Source of the DNA: Streptomyces sp. NBC_01669
GTDB taxonomy: Bacteria; Actinomycetota; Actinomycetes; Streptomycetales; Streptomycetaceae
Length of the DNA stretch: 64,000 bases
Direction: 5' to 3'
NCBI RefSeq assembly: GCF_026339735.1
Contig: NZ_JAPEQG010000001.1
Span: 1,116,001 to 1,180,000, forward strand
The notes under the pieces are model-generated. The model was not told the DNA's origin. It did no database searches and was given only the letters and a program-made list of their open reading frames with translations. Made by a program: the position numbers and the translations under genes. How positions within the stretch are numbered: position 1 is the first letter of the stretch; the number at the start of each line of letters is the position of its first letter. Positions 1 through 9,632 of this stretch are shown piece after piece.

Positions 1-522
1 ACGTCCATCCCGGCCGACGTGACCGTGTGGTCGGCCGGGTTCGCCGTGCACCCCATCGCGGCCGCCAGCGGCCTGGAGGTCGCCGAGACCGGCCAGATCG
101 TCGTCGACCGCACCATGCGCTCGGTCTCGCACCCGGACGTCTACGCTGCCGGTGACTGCGCCTACGCGACCGGCGAGAACGGCCGGCCGCTGCCGATGTC
201 CTGCGCCTCGGCCGGCCTGACCAACATGCAGGCGACCGCCGCGATCATCGCGCGCCTGACGGGCAGTGAGGTCCCGACCACCGGGCTGAAGTACTACGGC
301 AACCACATCAGCCTCGGGCGGCGGGACGCGATCTTCCAGATGGTAGACGGGGACGTCCGGTCGAAGTCCTGGTACCTGGGCGGCCGGACCGCCGCGCGGC
401 TCAAGTCGGGCGTGCTCAAGGGGGCCGGATCGGGCATCGCCCACCCGACCTTCGGCATGCCGAAGCGCAAGCGCCGCCTGGCCACCGCGCCTGATCGGGT
501 CGGTGTGAGGGTCGCCGCATAG
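1..522 (+). CDS. FAD/NAD(P)-dependent oxidoreductase, C-terminal part (5' end outside window)
   Basis: The frame is open from base 1, so the start lies upstream. What remains is the C-terminal third of a pyridine nucleotide-disulfide-type oxidoreductase (NDH-2-like family). The AAGDCAYA motif near residue 53 is the second FAD-binding signature (Gly-Asp contacting the ribityl chain), and the GLTNMQATAA helix that follows is typical of this family. The tail is basic and lacks an obvious membrane helix. It lies 10 bases before an ECF41 sigma factor gene in the same orientation. Oxidoreductase genes are a known partner of ECF41 factors, so it is probably the target or co-transcribed partner of that regulator. 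The fold is clear; the electron acceptor is not. Confidence 0.8.
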   Translation, partial: TSIPADVTVWSAGFAVHPIAAASGLEVAETGQIVVDRTMRSVSHPDVYAAGDCAYATGENGRPLPMSCASAGLTNMQATAAIIARLTGSEVPTTGLKYYGNHISLGRRDAIFQMVDGDVRSKSWYLGGRTAARLKSGVLKGAGSGIAHPTFGMPKRKRRLATAPDRVGVRVAA

Positions 523-532
523 GCTGTACCGC

Positions 533-1468
533 ATGGACAGCGCAGCCATCGATCGGTTCGAGGCCGGCCGGGACCGGCTGGCCTCGCTCGCGTACCGTCT
601 GCTCGGCTCGGCCGCCGACGCCGAGGACGCCGTGCAGGACACGTTCCTGCGCTGGCAGGCCGCAGACCGCGAACGGGTCAAGGTGCCGGAGGCGTGGCTG
701 ACCAAGGTCGTCACCAATCTCTGCCTCGACCAGCTCCGCTCGGCGCAGGCGCGCCATGAGCGCGCTGTCGGAGACTGGCTGCCCGAGCCACTCCTCGAGG
801 GCGACTCGATGCTCGGCCCTGCCGATACCTTCGAGCAGCGCGAATCGGTGTCCTTGGCTGTACTGACCCTCTTGGAGCGCCTCTCGCCGGCCGAGCGGGC
901 CGCCTACGTCCTGCGCGAGGCCTTCTCGTACCCCCACGCCGAGATCGCCGGGATTCTCGACATCACCGAGTCCGCGAGCCAGCAGCATGTCCACCGGGCC
1001 CGGATCCGGGTCGCCGCCGAGCGCCGCGGCGGCGAGGTGGACCCCGCGTCCGCGCGCCGGGTCGTCGAGGAGTTTCTCGCCGCCGCCGCGTCGGGGCGCA
1101 CCGATCGGCTGGTGGCGCTGCTCACCGACGACGTGACGGCGGTCTCGGACGGCGCCGGACTGGCCAGGCGGCTGTTGCGGTACAAGACGCGCGAGCGGGT
1201 CGCCTCCTACGTGCGGGCCGGCTTCAAGCCCACTCCGGCGAAGCGGCGGCTGGCCGGCGGCTCCCCCGCGATCCACGTCGCGCTGGTCAACGGCTCCCCG
1301 GCCGTCCTCGCCGTGGTCGACGACCGGGTCGTGGGTGCCGTGGCGTTCGAAGTCAGCGACGGCAAGGTCGCGTCCCTGCGCGGCATCGCCGCCGCGGACC
1401 GGCTCGCGCGCCTCAATGAGGCCTGGCGGCAGCACGAACCCGACGCGCCGGTCATCAACGCATGGTGA
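533..1468 (+). CDS. ECF41-type RNA polymerase sigma factor (SigJ-like) with SnoaL-like C-terminal domain
   Basis: A 311-aa extracytoplasmic-function sigma factor. Region 2 (about residues 10-80) has LGSAADAEDAVQDTFLRW, and region 4 (about 120-170) has LSPAERAAYVLREAFSYPHAEIA and the recognition helix. The linker carries WLPEPLL, a hallmark of ECF41. The C-terminal about 120 residues form a SnoaL/NTF2-like domain with SDGAGLAR where ECF41 proteins usually have a DGGGK-like motif. In ECF41 this extension replaces a separate anti-sigma factor and tunes activity. The gene follows the oxidoreductase after 10 bases, matching the usual ECF41 plus oxidoreductase arrangement. Family assignment is firm; the signal is unknown. 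Confidence 0.9.
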   Translation: MDSAAIDRFEAGRDRLASLAYRLLGSAADAEDAVQDTFLRWQAADRERVKVPEAWLTKVVTNLCLDQLRSAQARHERAVGDWLPEPLLEGDSMLGPADTFEQRESVSLAVLTLLERLSPAERAAYVLREAFSYPHAEIAGILDITESASQQHVHRARIRVAAERRGGEVDPASARRVVEEFLAAAASGRTDRLVALLTDDVTAVSDGAGLARRLLRYKTRERVASYVRAGFKPTPAKRRLAGGSPAIHVALVNGSPAVLAVVDDRVVGAVAFEVSDGKVASLRGIAAADRLARLNEAWRQHEPDAPVINAW

Positions 1469-1687
1469 CCAGAGCCACCGGAATCCAGTGACCTGAGTCG
1501 GAGCGAGGACGGCACCCCTTCGGCCCCCGCGCTGCACAGCAGCACGGGGGCCGAAGCACGTCGGTCTCCCGAATCAGACTCGGCCATGCAGTTCGGATCC
1601 CCGATGGCCAACTAGCGGTCGACGCAGTGGCCAACTACGAATCGTCACGGAGGGCTGACCAGGGCGGATCCGAGCGCCCCTGGCCAC

Positions 1688-1917
1688 CTATCGCTCGAAG
1701 TCACACCCGGCCTCGTTCACGATCTCCCGTACGGTGGAGGCGGCCACCTTCACGCCGAGGACCATCAGTTCGCCGTGGAGTCGGCGATATCCCCAACTGG
1801 GATTCTCCCGCGCCAGGCGCAGGACCAGAACGCGGATGGAGCGCACCGTCCGCAGCCGTCCCGGTCGCTTCGGCTGGAACTCGGCAGCGTGGCGGCGGCT
1901 GGCTGCCGTTCGGCCTG
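1688..1917 (-). pseudogene. Integrase-core (rve) transposase remnant
   Basis: On the minus strand this stretch reads as the middle of an rve-type transposase: RPGRLRTVRSIRVLVLRL, then ENPSWGYRRLHGEL and VKVAASTVREI, which is the helix region before the DDE catalytic core. It stops at TAG 1688-1690 after about 65 codons, so the catalytic core is missing, and its 5' side is cut by the end of the neighbouring TnpB element at about 1918. The TnpB element therefore seems to have landed in, or recombined with, an older insertion sequence. The product is not functional. Confidence 0.7.
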
Positions 1918-2190
1918 ACCGTTCCTAACCAGTGTGCGTAAGTGAGCCTTGGACCCACTGCTGCGTACTGGGCGCATCCCAAACGGTTTTGGATGCGCTG
2001 GGTTCCCGTTTTCGCGTCCCGCTCGGCGACGGCCCTTCGTGGGCACGGTCCGTTGTGGGTGGGCGGGTTCCCTCACGCCCCCGGTCACCTGGTCCGGCCT
2101 GGACGGTCCGATGCCCCGCACGATCACTCCGGTCGTGCGGGGGCGGTGCCGTCCTTCCCCAAGCTCTCAACTCCGTTCGAGCAGGGGATA
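1918..2190 (-). ncRNA. Putative omega-RNA / right end of TnpB copy 1
   Basis: The 3' segment of this TnpB copy is strongly conserved with the second copy although its conceptual peptide is a low-complexity Pro/Arg/Gly tail outside the nuclease fold. It ends in GGTTAGGAACGGT (reverse strand, to 1918), identical in both copies, after which the two loci diverge. In TnpB elements this position encodes the guide RNA scaffold, with the guide read from flanking DNA beyond the right end. The RNA is inferred from position and conservation only. Confidence 0.35.
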
Positions 2191-2931
2191 CCCCATCCCG
2201 GACCGAGTACCCAAGGGCGCGTCGTCCGATCGCGATACCGGCGGCATCGTGACGGGACATCGTGCGGTGGGAGGTGGCCAGCGGTTTCTGCCAGTGCTGG
2301 GCACCCCACAGGGAGGTGTAGGCCAGGTCGACCGCAACGATCGCGAGCCCCTGTTCGGCGGCCATCGACACCAGCCGGGCCTTGAGCCTGCCGGTCGGGA
2401 TACCGGAGATGAGCTGCCCGAACCGCTTCTGGCGGCCGTGCTTCTCGCGGGTCTTCTCGGTGGTGAAGTCGAGGTCTTCGATGCCGATCGCGGCGACCCC
2501 GGCACGCACCGCCCAGTTGATCAGCCGGGTCAGCGCGTGGCAGAGCTGCGCGTCGCGGTGACCGGCGGTCCCGGACAGGTCGAAGCGGAAGCGGTGCGGG
2601 TCACCGACCGGGTTGCCGTGGACATCGAGCCGGTAGGCGGCGAAGTGGTCGGCGTTGGTGTCGACGCCGATCATGCCCCGGGCGCGGGCAGTCTCCAACG
2701 GCATGGTCTGGACGACGGGGCGTTGCCAGGACGCGGTGAAATACCAGCGGCCTCGCTCCGTATCGAGGTGGATGCGGTAGGCCACGGCCCGGTTCGCGGT
2801 GATGCGGTCGGCCCACTCCGCACCCCGGTGCGCAAACGAGATCCGGGAGGCGAGGACGTACCGGCCGTGCCCGGCGTTGGCCAGGTGCGCGAGCGGGACG
2901 GGCAGCTTGATCGACACTTCGCCGTCCGGGG
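1925..2931 (-). pseudogene. TnpB (IS605 OrfB-type) remnant, 5'-truncated copy
   Basis: Minus-strand C-terminal half of a TnpB-type RNA-guided nuclease, collinear with the full copy at 12487-14061. The RuvC acidic residues are still readable: D in MIGVDTNADHFAAYRL, E in AIGIEDLDFTTEKT, and D in MSRHDAAGIAIGRRAL. About 200 N-terminal codons are missing; similarity to the intact copy stops at about 2931, after the TPDGEVSIKL segment. Compared with that copy it carries about 13 extra codons just after GRRALG. No TnpA gene is nearby. The long open frame that continues beyond 2931 on this strand is a shadow of the gene at 3053-4519. Confidence 0.8.
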
Positions 2932-3049
2932 TGTCAAGCAGATCCGCGACGCCCAGCTGCACGTGTTCGGCGGCTGCGGCCACTGGGTGCAGCTGGAGCG
3001 GCAGGCCGAGTTCGAGCGGCTGGTCACCGACTTCCTCCAGGAGCGCTGA
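2932..3049 (+). pseudogene. Meta-cleavage-type alpha/beta hydrolase, C-terminal remnant
   Basis: Only the last about 38 codons survive: IRDAQLHVFGGCGHWVQLER then FERLVTDFLQER and a stop at 3049. The GHW with its His is the catalytic-histidine region of alpha/beta hydrolases of the BphD/MhpC kind (2-hydroxymuconic semialdehyde and HOPDA hydrolases). The rest is replaced by the TnpB remnant, with the joint at about 2931. The next gene starts three bases later and begins as a BphB-like dihydrodiol dehydrogenase, so this was an aromatic ring-degradation operon. The assignment rests on a short but characteristic motif. Confidence 0.6.
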
Positions 3050-3052
3050 GCC

Positions 3053-4519
3053 ATGGCCACCCCGGCACCGTACGCAACCACGGAACCGGCCGCCCGCTGG
3101 CTCGACGGCGACGTCGCCCTGATCACCGGTGGCGCCGGCGGCCTCGGGCGCGCCGTGGCACTGCGGTATCTCGCCGAAGGCGCCCGCGTCGCGGTGTTCG
3201 ACCAGGACGCCGAGCAGCTGACGGCCCTGGTCGGGGCCGCGGGAGGGCACGCGGACCGGGTGCTCGCCGTCACCGGTGACGTACGCTCGACGAAGGACCT
3301 GCACGCGGCGGTCGCCGGAGCCGTCGAGCGGTTCGGGAAGCTCGACATCCTGGTTCCCAACGCCGGGATCTGGGACTACCACCGCAGTCTCACCCGGCTG
3401 ACCGGCGAGGAGCTGGCAGCGGCGTTCGACGAAGTCTTCGCCGTCAACGTCAAGGGCTATCTGCTCGCCGTGGAGGCAGCCTGGCGCGAGCTGGTCGCGA
3501 CCCGGGGCAGCATCATCAATCTGTGGCGGAACGCGGTGAACGTCGACACCATGGTCGACACCCGTCCCGGCCACGTGAACCTGGCCCTCGCCCCGCTCTT
3601 CCACATCGGCGGGCTCAACGCCCTCACACTGCGCACCCTGACCCGCGGCGTCGTCGTCGTACGCCGCTCCTTCGACCCCGAGCAGTGCCTGGCCGACCTC
3701 GTGGCGCACCGGGTCACCAGCATCTTCGCGGTCCCCGCCATGTTCGCGGCGCTCACCCGTGCCCCTGGGTTCCGGGAAGCCGATCTGTCCGCGCTGCGCG
3801 CGGTGATCGTGGCGGGCGCCGCCGTACCTCCCCAGCTCATCCGGGACTACGCGGAGTCGCACGGGGTGCTGCTGCAGCAGGCGTGGGGGCTCACCGAGAC
3901 GGCACCGTTCGCCACATATCTGCCGGCCGCGCGCACCCTGGAGAAGACCGGTTCGGCCGGTCTGCCGATGCCGTACACCGAGGTCTGCCTGATGGTCCCG
4001 GGCGGGGGCGGCGTCATCGACGAGCCCCAAGTGCGCGGTGAGATCTGCGTGCGCGGTCCCAATGTCGTCGCCGGCTACTGGAACAACCAGCAGGCGACCC
4101 GGGAGGCTTTCGACGACGCGGGCTGGTTCCACAGCGGCGACATCGGCTACCGCAACGAGGACGGCCACTACTACGTCGTCGACCGGCTCAAGGACATGAT
4201 CATCAGCGGCGGGGAGAACGTCTATCCCGCCGAGGTCGAGCGGGTCCTGAGCTCCTTCCCCGGAGTCCACGAGGTGGCGGTCGTCGGCATCCCCGACCCG
4301 AAGTGGGGCGAGACCGTCGTCGCCGTACTCACCTGCGAGCCGGGGGTCGAGCCGACGCTCCAGGAAGTACGCGACTTCGGTTCCGGCCGGCTCGCCCGCT
4401 ACAAGCTGCCCACGCGCGTGGTCCTCGCCCCCGAACTGCCGCGCAACGCAAGCGGCAAGCTGGTCAAGGGCCAGGTACGGGACATCGTCACCCACCAGGC
4501 CGGGCCGACCGGCAACTGA
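3053..4519 (+). pseudogene. In-frame chimera: dihydrodiol dehydrogenase (SDR) N-terminus fused to acyl-CoA synthetase C-terminus
   Basis: An open frame of 488 codons that is two partial enzymes. Residues about 15-156 are an SDR of the cis-2,3-dihydrodiol dehydrogenase (BphB-like) type, with VALITGGAGGLGRAVALRYL (Rossmann Gly motif), NAGIWDYH and FAVNVKGYLL. It breaks after GSII, before the catalytic Ser-Tyr-Lys. From about residue 157 the protein is an ANL-superfamily acyl-CoA ligase from the middle of its N-terminal domain: APLFHIGGLNALTLRTL, QQAWGLTETAPF, GWFHSGDIGY, and the final RNASGKLVK lysine motif. The ATP-binding P-loop is missing. Neither half can catalyse its normal reaction, so this is probably a deletion product that stayed in frame. 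The reading frame itself is intact and may be translated. Confidence 0.8.
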
Positions 4520-4680
4520 TCCATCGCCCCGGCACCCACCGACCGGCCGGGACTCCTCCTCCCCCGGGCCACGGCCCGCCCGTCTCCCCCGACCAAGGGA
4601 CGGGCGGGCAACTCCCACGGCCCGGGGCCGTCCCGGGCCCACCGCACGCCGGGATCCCCCCACCACGAAGGGTCGCGCCC

Positions 4681-5226
4681 ATGACACTCACCACCGTCGG
4701 CCACCGCCCGCTGCCCGTGTCGGCGCTCCCCGGTCACATCGCCGGATGGTCACTGCGCGCCACCGGGTCCAAGCCCGTTTCCGACGCCGCCCCGTTCGGC
4801 CCGGCCCCGGCAGACACCGTCCGCGCGTACACCGCAAGCACCGGCCACGACGGGCCGCCGGTCGTGCGCGTGACGATCCATCGGGTGCTGCACCATCCGC
4901 TGCGCGGCTGCTACCCGGTAGGCGCACACGATCTGCTGCTGGAGCTCGTCACCACGGCGCCGCAGCCCCCGTCTGCCGCCGACGGCCCGGACACCACCGC
5001 GCTGCTCGACTCCCTGGTCGCCGCCCTCTTCGCCGCCGATCCGTCCTGCCGCCGCATCATGACGGCGCCCGCCATCGAGGACACCGCTGCTCAGGAGCAG
5101 TACGCCGCCGGGGGCTTCCGCCCGGTGGCCGAGGCCGATGTGCATGGAGGAACCGTGCTCCTGATGGTGGTCGAACCTGCGCAGGTCACCACCATCACCA
5201 CGGCTCTGTCCGACATGCCGCACTGA
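4681..5226 (+). CDS. Hypothetical protein, possibly GNAT-like acyltransferase
   Basis: Starts at ATG 4681 with GAAGGG about 8 bases upstream; 181 residues. No certain domain. The C-terminal half (QEQYAAGGFRPVAEADV then VLLMV) resembles the final strands of GNAT acyltransferases, where a small-residue helix precedes a beta-strand ending in hydrophobics. The N-terminal half contains VRAYTAS and PLRGCYPVGAHDLLLELVTT. It follows the decayed catabolic genes after 160 bases and precedes a signalling phosphatase, with no shared operon spacing. I cannot assign a substrate. Confidence 0.5.
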   Translation: MTLTTVGHRPLPVSALPGHIAGWSLRATGSKPVSDAAPFGPAPADTVRAYTASTGHDGPPVVRVTIHRVLHHPLRGCYPVGAHDLLLELVTTAPQPPSAADGPDTTALLDSLVAALFAADPSCRRIMTAPAIEDTAAQEQYAAGGFRPVAEADVHGGTVLLMVVEPAQVTTITTALSDMPH

Positions 5227-5504
5227 CACACCACGTCCGCAAAGCCGTATTGCCCCTGCCGTCGGCGGCTCCTCCTCGCCGTCGCCGCGCCCCCTGGCGG
5301 CCACGGCGACGGAGGTGACGCCCTTCGGCAACGATCCGAGGATGCATCTGTACGTCCCGGACAGCGTCCGGGCGCGGTCGGCCGTGCCGGCTGGGGTGCA
5401 CCGCCGCGCGAGCTCCGGTCCGGCGTTCCACTCGGGCAGGGCGCGCTCAAGGAGTCGGGCACCACTCCGGTCTCTATCATGGGCAGGGGGAGGCCTGGGA
5501 CGAG

Positions 5505-7952
5505 GTGGTGCCGGTGCGCGTACCCAAGGATTCCGGGGGCCTCGACGCAGGGTCGGGAGACCCGCTGTCGGGGGCGTGCACGGCCATCGCATACGTGGCG
5601 GGCAACGGCGCGATCTTCCTGTGGAGCCCGCAGGCGGAAGCGCTTCTTGGATACCCCGCGGAAGAAGTCTGCGGAAAGCCGGCGGTGGATCTGCTGACCG
5701 CCCGGGAGGACCGGGAAGCGGCGGTGGCTGCCCAGGTACGGCATACAGCCGGGCAGAGCTGGGACGGCGTACTGGGCATGAGGCACCGCGACGGGCACCA
5801 GGTGTCGGTGGCGGTGCGCGTGCGGCCGCTGCTCAGCAAGGAGGGCCAGGCCGGCTGGTCCGTCAGGGCCGCCGACGCGCGGGCGGTGGAGCGGGAGGAG
5901 GTCGACCGCGCGATCCTGGAGGCGCTCTTCAGCCAGTCCCCGATCCCGGTGACCGTCATGGACACCGAGCTGCGGTACCTGTGGGTGAACGCCGCGACGG
6001 AGCGCGTGACCGACCTGCCCTCCGAGCGGCTCATCGGCCGTCGCATCGGCGATGACTCACCGGACTCGGCCCCGACGATCGACCGGGTCCTGAGCCGGGT
6101 GCGCGACACCGGCGAGCCGGTGGTCGACTTCCAGGTGCTCGGGCGCCTTGCGTCCGATCCGGACCGCGAGCACGTATTTTCCGCCTCCTCCTTCCGGCTG
6201 ACAGACGGGGCCGGCCGCGTCCTGGGAATGTGCCAGACGTACATCGACGTCACCGACGGCTATCAGGCCCAGCAGCGGCTGGCGCTGCTGACCGAGGCCG
6301 GCGTGCGCATCGGCACCACGCTGGACGTGATGCGCACGGCGCAGGAACTGGCTGACGCGGCCGTTCCCGGACTCGCGGACTTCGTCGCCATCGACCTGCT
6401 GGAGGCAACGGTGCGGGGCGAGGAACCGGCCCCCGGGCCGGTGGCAGGGGAGGTGCGTGCCCGCCGATCGGGACTCCGCTCCATCCGCGAGCACGCCCCG
6501 GAGGCCGTGTTCGTAGTGGGCGAGACAGTGGCGTTCCACCCGGGCACGCCACAGGTCCGGAGCCTGGCCACCGGGCAATCGGTTCTGGTGCGGAAACTGG
6601 ACGCCGACGAGTGGTTCGCCCATGACTCCCGGCGGGCCGAGAAAATCCGCGCGTTCCGTTTCCACTCGTACATGACGGTGCCGCTGCGGGCTCGCGGCAT
6701 CACGCTGGGTGTTGCCACCCTCGGCCGCAACCAGGATCTTCGGCCCTACGACGAAGGGGACCTGTCCCTCGCCGAGGACTTTTCGTCCCGCGCCGCGGTA
6801 TGCATCGACAACGCCCGCCGCTACACCCGCGAGCACAACACCGCCCTGGCCCTGCAGCACAGCCTGCTGCCGCACGATCTACCCGATTACCCCGCCGTCG
6901 AGACCGCCCACCGGTATCTGCCCGCCGCCGCCCACGCCGGAGCGGGCGGGGACTGGTTCGACGTCCTGCCCCTGTCGGGAGCCCGCGTCGCCCTGGTCGT
7001 CGGAGACGTCACCGGCCACGGCCTGCACGCGGCGGCCGTCATGGGACGGCTGCGCACCGCCGTCCATACACTGGCCGACCTCGACCTCCCTCCCGACGAG
7101 GTCCTCACCCAGCTCGACGACCTCGTCATCCGTCTCATCGAGGAGGATCCCGACTGCGAGGGCGCCACGTGTCTGTACTCCGTCTACGACCCCATCTCCC
7201 GCATCTGCGCGTTCGCGCGCGCCGGTCATCCCCCACCCGTCCTGGTGCAGCCCGATGGTGCGGTGGAGATCCTCGACGACATCCCGCCCGGCCCGCCCCT
7301 GGGGCTGGGCGGTCTCCCCTTCGAAACCGCTGAACGCCGTCTCGCGGACAGCTCTGTCCTCGCGCTCTACACCGACGGCCTCATCGAAGCACCTGGCTGG
7401 GATGTCGACGCCGGGCTCGACCGGCTGTCCCGCACCATGGCCGGCCCCACCCGACCGCTCGAGCAGCTCTGCGATGCCGTAGTGGCCTCCCTGCTGTCGG
7501 AGCACCGGTCCGATGACGCTGCCCTGCTCCTTGCCCGCACCCGCGTACTGGGAGCAGGCCGGGTCGTCTCCTGGAAACTGCCGGTCGACCCCGCGCAGGT
7601 CGCCCACGCCCGCAACCTCACTACCCGTCAGCTTGCCACCTGGGGCTTGGAACCACTCACTTTCACCACCGAACTGATGGTCAGTGAGCTGGTCACCAAC
7701 GCCATCAGGCACGCGCGCGGCCCCATCGTCCTACGTCTCATCCACGCCGCAGCCCTCATCTGCGAAGTCTCCGACGGCAGCCTCAGCGCCCCGCATCTGC
7801 GCCGCGCGCGCACCGGCGACGAGGGCGGCCGCGGCCTGTTCCTCGTGGCCCAGCTCGCCTCCCGTTGGGGCACCCGCTACGACCGCGACGGCAAGACCAT
7901 ATGGGCCGAGCAAGCTCTTTCTCCTGTCGAAGCACCGACTCCGGCGTTGTGA
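5505..7952 (+). CDS. PAS-PAS-GAF-SpoIIE phosphatase-HATPase signalling protein
   Basis: An 815-aa multi-domain regulator of the partner-switching type. Residues about 25-130 form a PAS domain (FLWSPQAEALLGYPAEEV). A second PAS spans about 140-255 (PIPVTVMDTELRYLWVNAA), and a GAF domain about 275-440. A PP2C/SpoIIE Ser/Thr phosphatase at about 455-680 contains AGAGGDWFDVLPL, VGDVTGHGLHAA and LYTDGLIEAPG with metal-binding aspartates. A C-terminal HATPase_c/RsbW-like kinase (about 690-805) has ELMVSELVTNAIRHA and GGRGLFLVAQLASRWG. It probably senses small ligands or redox state and controls anti-anti-sigma factors. It stands alone. The start is a GTG with a modest ribosome-binding site, so the N-terminus could differ slightly. 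Confidence 0.88.
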   Translation: MVPVRVPKDSGGLDAGSGDPLSGACTAIAYVAGNGAIFLWSPQAEALLGYPAEEVCGKPAVDLLTAREDREAAVAAQVRHTAGQSWDGVLGMRHRDGHQVSVAVRVRPLLSKEGQAGWSVRAADARAVEREEVDRAILEALFSQSPIPVTVMDTELRYLWVNAATERVTDLPSERLIGRRIGDDSPDSAPTIDRVLSRVRDTGEPVVDFQVLGRLASDPDREHVFSASSFRLTDGAGRVLGMCQTYIDVTDGYQAQQRLALLTEAGVRIGTTLDVMRTAQELADAAVPGLADFVAIDLLEATVRGEEPAPGPVAGEVRARRSGLRSIREHAPEAVFVVGETVAFHPGTPQVRSLATGQSVLVRKLDADEWFAHDSRRAEKIRAFRFHSYMTVPLRARGITLGVATLGRNQDLRPYDEGDLSLAEDFSSRAAVCIDNARRYTREHNTALALQHSLLPHDLPDYPAVETAHRYLPAAAHAGAGGDWFDVLPLSGARVALVVGDVTGHGLHAAAVMGRLRTAVHTLADLDLPPDEVLTQLDDLVIRLIEEDPDCEGATCLYSVYDPISRICAFARAGHPPPVLVQPDGAVEILDDIPPGPPLGLGGLPFETAERRLADSSVLALYTDGLIEAPGWDVDAGLDRLSRTMAGPTRPLEQLCDAVVASLLSEHRSDDAALLLARTRVLGAGRVVSWKLPVDPAQVAHARNLTTRQLATWGLEPLTFTTELMVSELVTNAIRHARGPIVLRLIHAAALICEVSDGSLSAPHLRRARTGDEGGRGLFLVAQLASRWGTRYDRDGKTIWAEQALSPVEAPTPAL

Positions 7953-8073
7953 CGCTCCAGCAGAGGCCCCCGTAAGCCGACCGCGCATCGGCACCACGGA
8001 CGAACCCACCGCGTCATTGCCACGCACTCCTGCGTACAGGTGCTCACAGAGATGGGGTTAGTCTGTCCGTCGT

Positions 8074-8155
8074 ACCGGACACGGGGTGCCCCACCCGAGG
8101 GCTGAGATCACACCCGTCGAACCTGAACCAGTTCGTACTGGCGGAGGGATGTCTT
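8074..8155 (+). promoter_or_regulatory. TPP riboswitch (THI element)
   Basis: The classical thi-box is readable: CGGGGTGCC, then GGGCTGAGATCACACCC, GAACCTGAACCAGTTCGT, and ACTGGCGGAGGGATGTC. GACA near 8077 can pair with TGTC near 8150 to close P1. The 3' side contains GGAGGG at 8142-8147, about 10 bases before the ATG at 8158. TPP binding would therefore bury the ribosome-binding site, which is translational control. It sits directly upstream of a thiamine-precursor transporter and thiM/thiE, as expected. Confidence 0.93.
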
Positions 8156-8157
8156 CC

Positions 8158-9564
8158 ATGCCTTTGACGCATGTTTCCGGCGGGCTGCCCGCCGACGGCC
8201 GGCAGACCGTCTTCGACGGGCGGATGCCGGCGGCCCCCGGCGACCTCCGCGTCGAGACGCACGGCATCGAGCCGGTCCCCGAGAGCAACCGCTACGGCGG
8301 TCCCGGGCGCCTGTTCACCGTGTGGTTCGCTCCCAACCTGACCATGACCGGCGTGTTCACCGGCACTGTCGGCATCGCCCTCGGCCTGGACTTCGCCACC
8401 GCGCTCGTCGCCGTCGTGCTGGGCACCGTGCTCGGCGCGGTGCCCACCGCCTACCTGGGCACCTGGGGGAGCCAGACCGGTGCCGGGCAACTGCCGCTGG
8501 CCCGGCTCGCCTTCGGCCGGGCCGTGACGGTACCCGGCATCCTGCAGTGGCTGTCCTCGGTCGCCTGGGACGCGCTGATCGGGCTGTTCGGCGGGGACGC
8601 GCTCGCGCGGCTGTGCGGCTGGCCGTTCTGGCTCGGCGTCCTGGTCATGATGCTGGCCCAAGGCGCCCTCGGCGTCCTGGGTTACGAGGCCATCCACCGG
8701 CTTCAGATCGTCATGACCTTCGTGCTCGCGGCCGCGTTCGCGCTGATCGCCTGGCGGCTGCTCGACGATGTCCAGCCGGTCGGCTCGGGCACCGCCCACG
8801 GCGCCGACCAGGCCGGCGCGTTCGTCCTGACCAGTACCATCGCGCTGAGCCTGACCCTGTCCTGGGCTCCGTACGCCAGCGACTTCAGCCGCTATCTGCC
8901 ACGCACCTCCTCACGCCCACGCATGTTCTGGTTCACGCTGCTCGGCCTTGTGGTGTCCTTCGTGGCGGTCCAGGCCCTCGGGTTGTGGGGCGCGTCCGTG
9001 CTGACCGACCAGACCGCCGCGGGTGTGGACAAACTGCTGGGCGGTGGCGCGCTGGGTGGGTTCGGGCTGCTCGCCGTGGCACTGGCGGCCCTCTGCAGCA
9101 ACGCCATGAACGACTACAGCGGTTCCTTGGCCCTGCAGACCGTCGGGGTGCGCCTCCCGCGCCCGGCGGCCGCCGCCCTCGCCGCCGTGCTCGGCTTCCC
9201 CCTCGTGCTGTGGATGCACGCTGCCGACACCACTGCCCGCTTCCAGAACGTGCTGCTGTTCGTCGGTTACTGGATTCCCGGGTTCGTGGCGGTCGTCATC
9301 GTCGACTGGCTCGCACGGGCCCGGGCACGGGGCGGCGCCGCGATCGACCTCGCCGCCGAGACCGCCCGGCCGCAGTCCGGATGGCCCCCGTTGCTGGCCT
9401 TCGCCGTCGCCTTCGCCGCGGCCGTGCCGTTCATGGACACCAGTCTGTACGTGGGCCCGGTGGCGGCCGCCCTGCACGGCGCCGACCTCTCGTACTACGT
9501 GGCGTTCCTCGTCGCGCTCGCCGTCTACGCGCCGCTGCGTCTGCGCCCCCGCCCGCAGCACTGA
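8158..9564 (+). CDS. cytX: NCS1-family hydroxymethylpyrimidine transporter CytX
   Basis: A 468-aa purine/cytosine permease-type membrane protein with about twelve hydrophobic segments from [20 protein letters not shown] to the final [13 protein letters not shown]. The position behind a TPP riboswitch and before thiM and thiE identifies it as the HMP transporter CytX rather than a cytosine permease. In-frame ATGs exist at 8086 and 8149, but both fall inside the riboswitch; the ATG at 8158 is best spaced from GGAGGG. It would import the pyrimidine half of thiamine for phosphorylation by ThiD, of which only a stub remains downstream. Confidence 0.87.
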   Translation: MPLTHVSGGLPADGRQTVFDGRMPAAPGDLRVETHGIEPVPESNRYGGPGRLFTVWFAPNLTMTGVFTGTVGIALGLDFATALVAVVLGTVLGAVPTAYLGTWGSQTGAGQLPLARLAFGRAVTVPGILQWLSSVAWDALIGLFGGDALARLCGWPFWLGVLVMMLAQGALGVLGYEAIHRLQIVMTFVLAAAFALIAWRLLDDVQPVGSGTAHGADQAGAFVLTSTIALSLTLSWAPYASDFSRYLPRTSSRPRMFWFTLLGLVVSFVAVQALGLWGASVLTDQTAAGVDKLLGGGALGGFGLLAVALAALCSNAMNDYSGSLALQTVGVRLPRPAAAALAAVLGFPLVLWMHAADTTARFQNVLLFVGYWIPGFVAVVIVDWLARARARGGAAIDLAAETARPQSGWPPLLAFAVAFAAAVPFMDTSLYVGPVAAALHGADLSYYVAFLVALAVYAPLRLRPRPQH

Positions 9565-9632
9565 CCTGCCGCCGGCCCCCGACGTCCCCCGGCGCCCGAA
9601 CACCCCTCCCCTCCCCCACGGAGCGATATCCC

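Noticed and set aside
1925..4687. 920-codon open frame on the minus strand
   Set aside because: Only its C-terminal third (1925-2931) is TnpB; the rest is the complement of the SDR/acyl-CoA ligase gene and has no protein-family features.
5227..5504. Hairpin-like GC repeats before the PAS/SpoIIE gene
   Set aside because: Pairing is interrupted and weak; not enough for a terminator or regulatory call.
8322..9632. Long plus-strand frame running into thiM
   Set aside because: This part is out of frame with cytX and Arg/Pro-rich. The real gene starts at ATG 9633.
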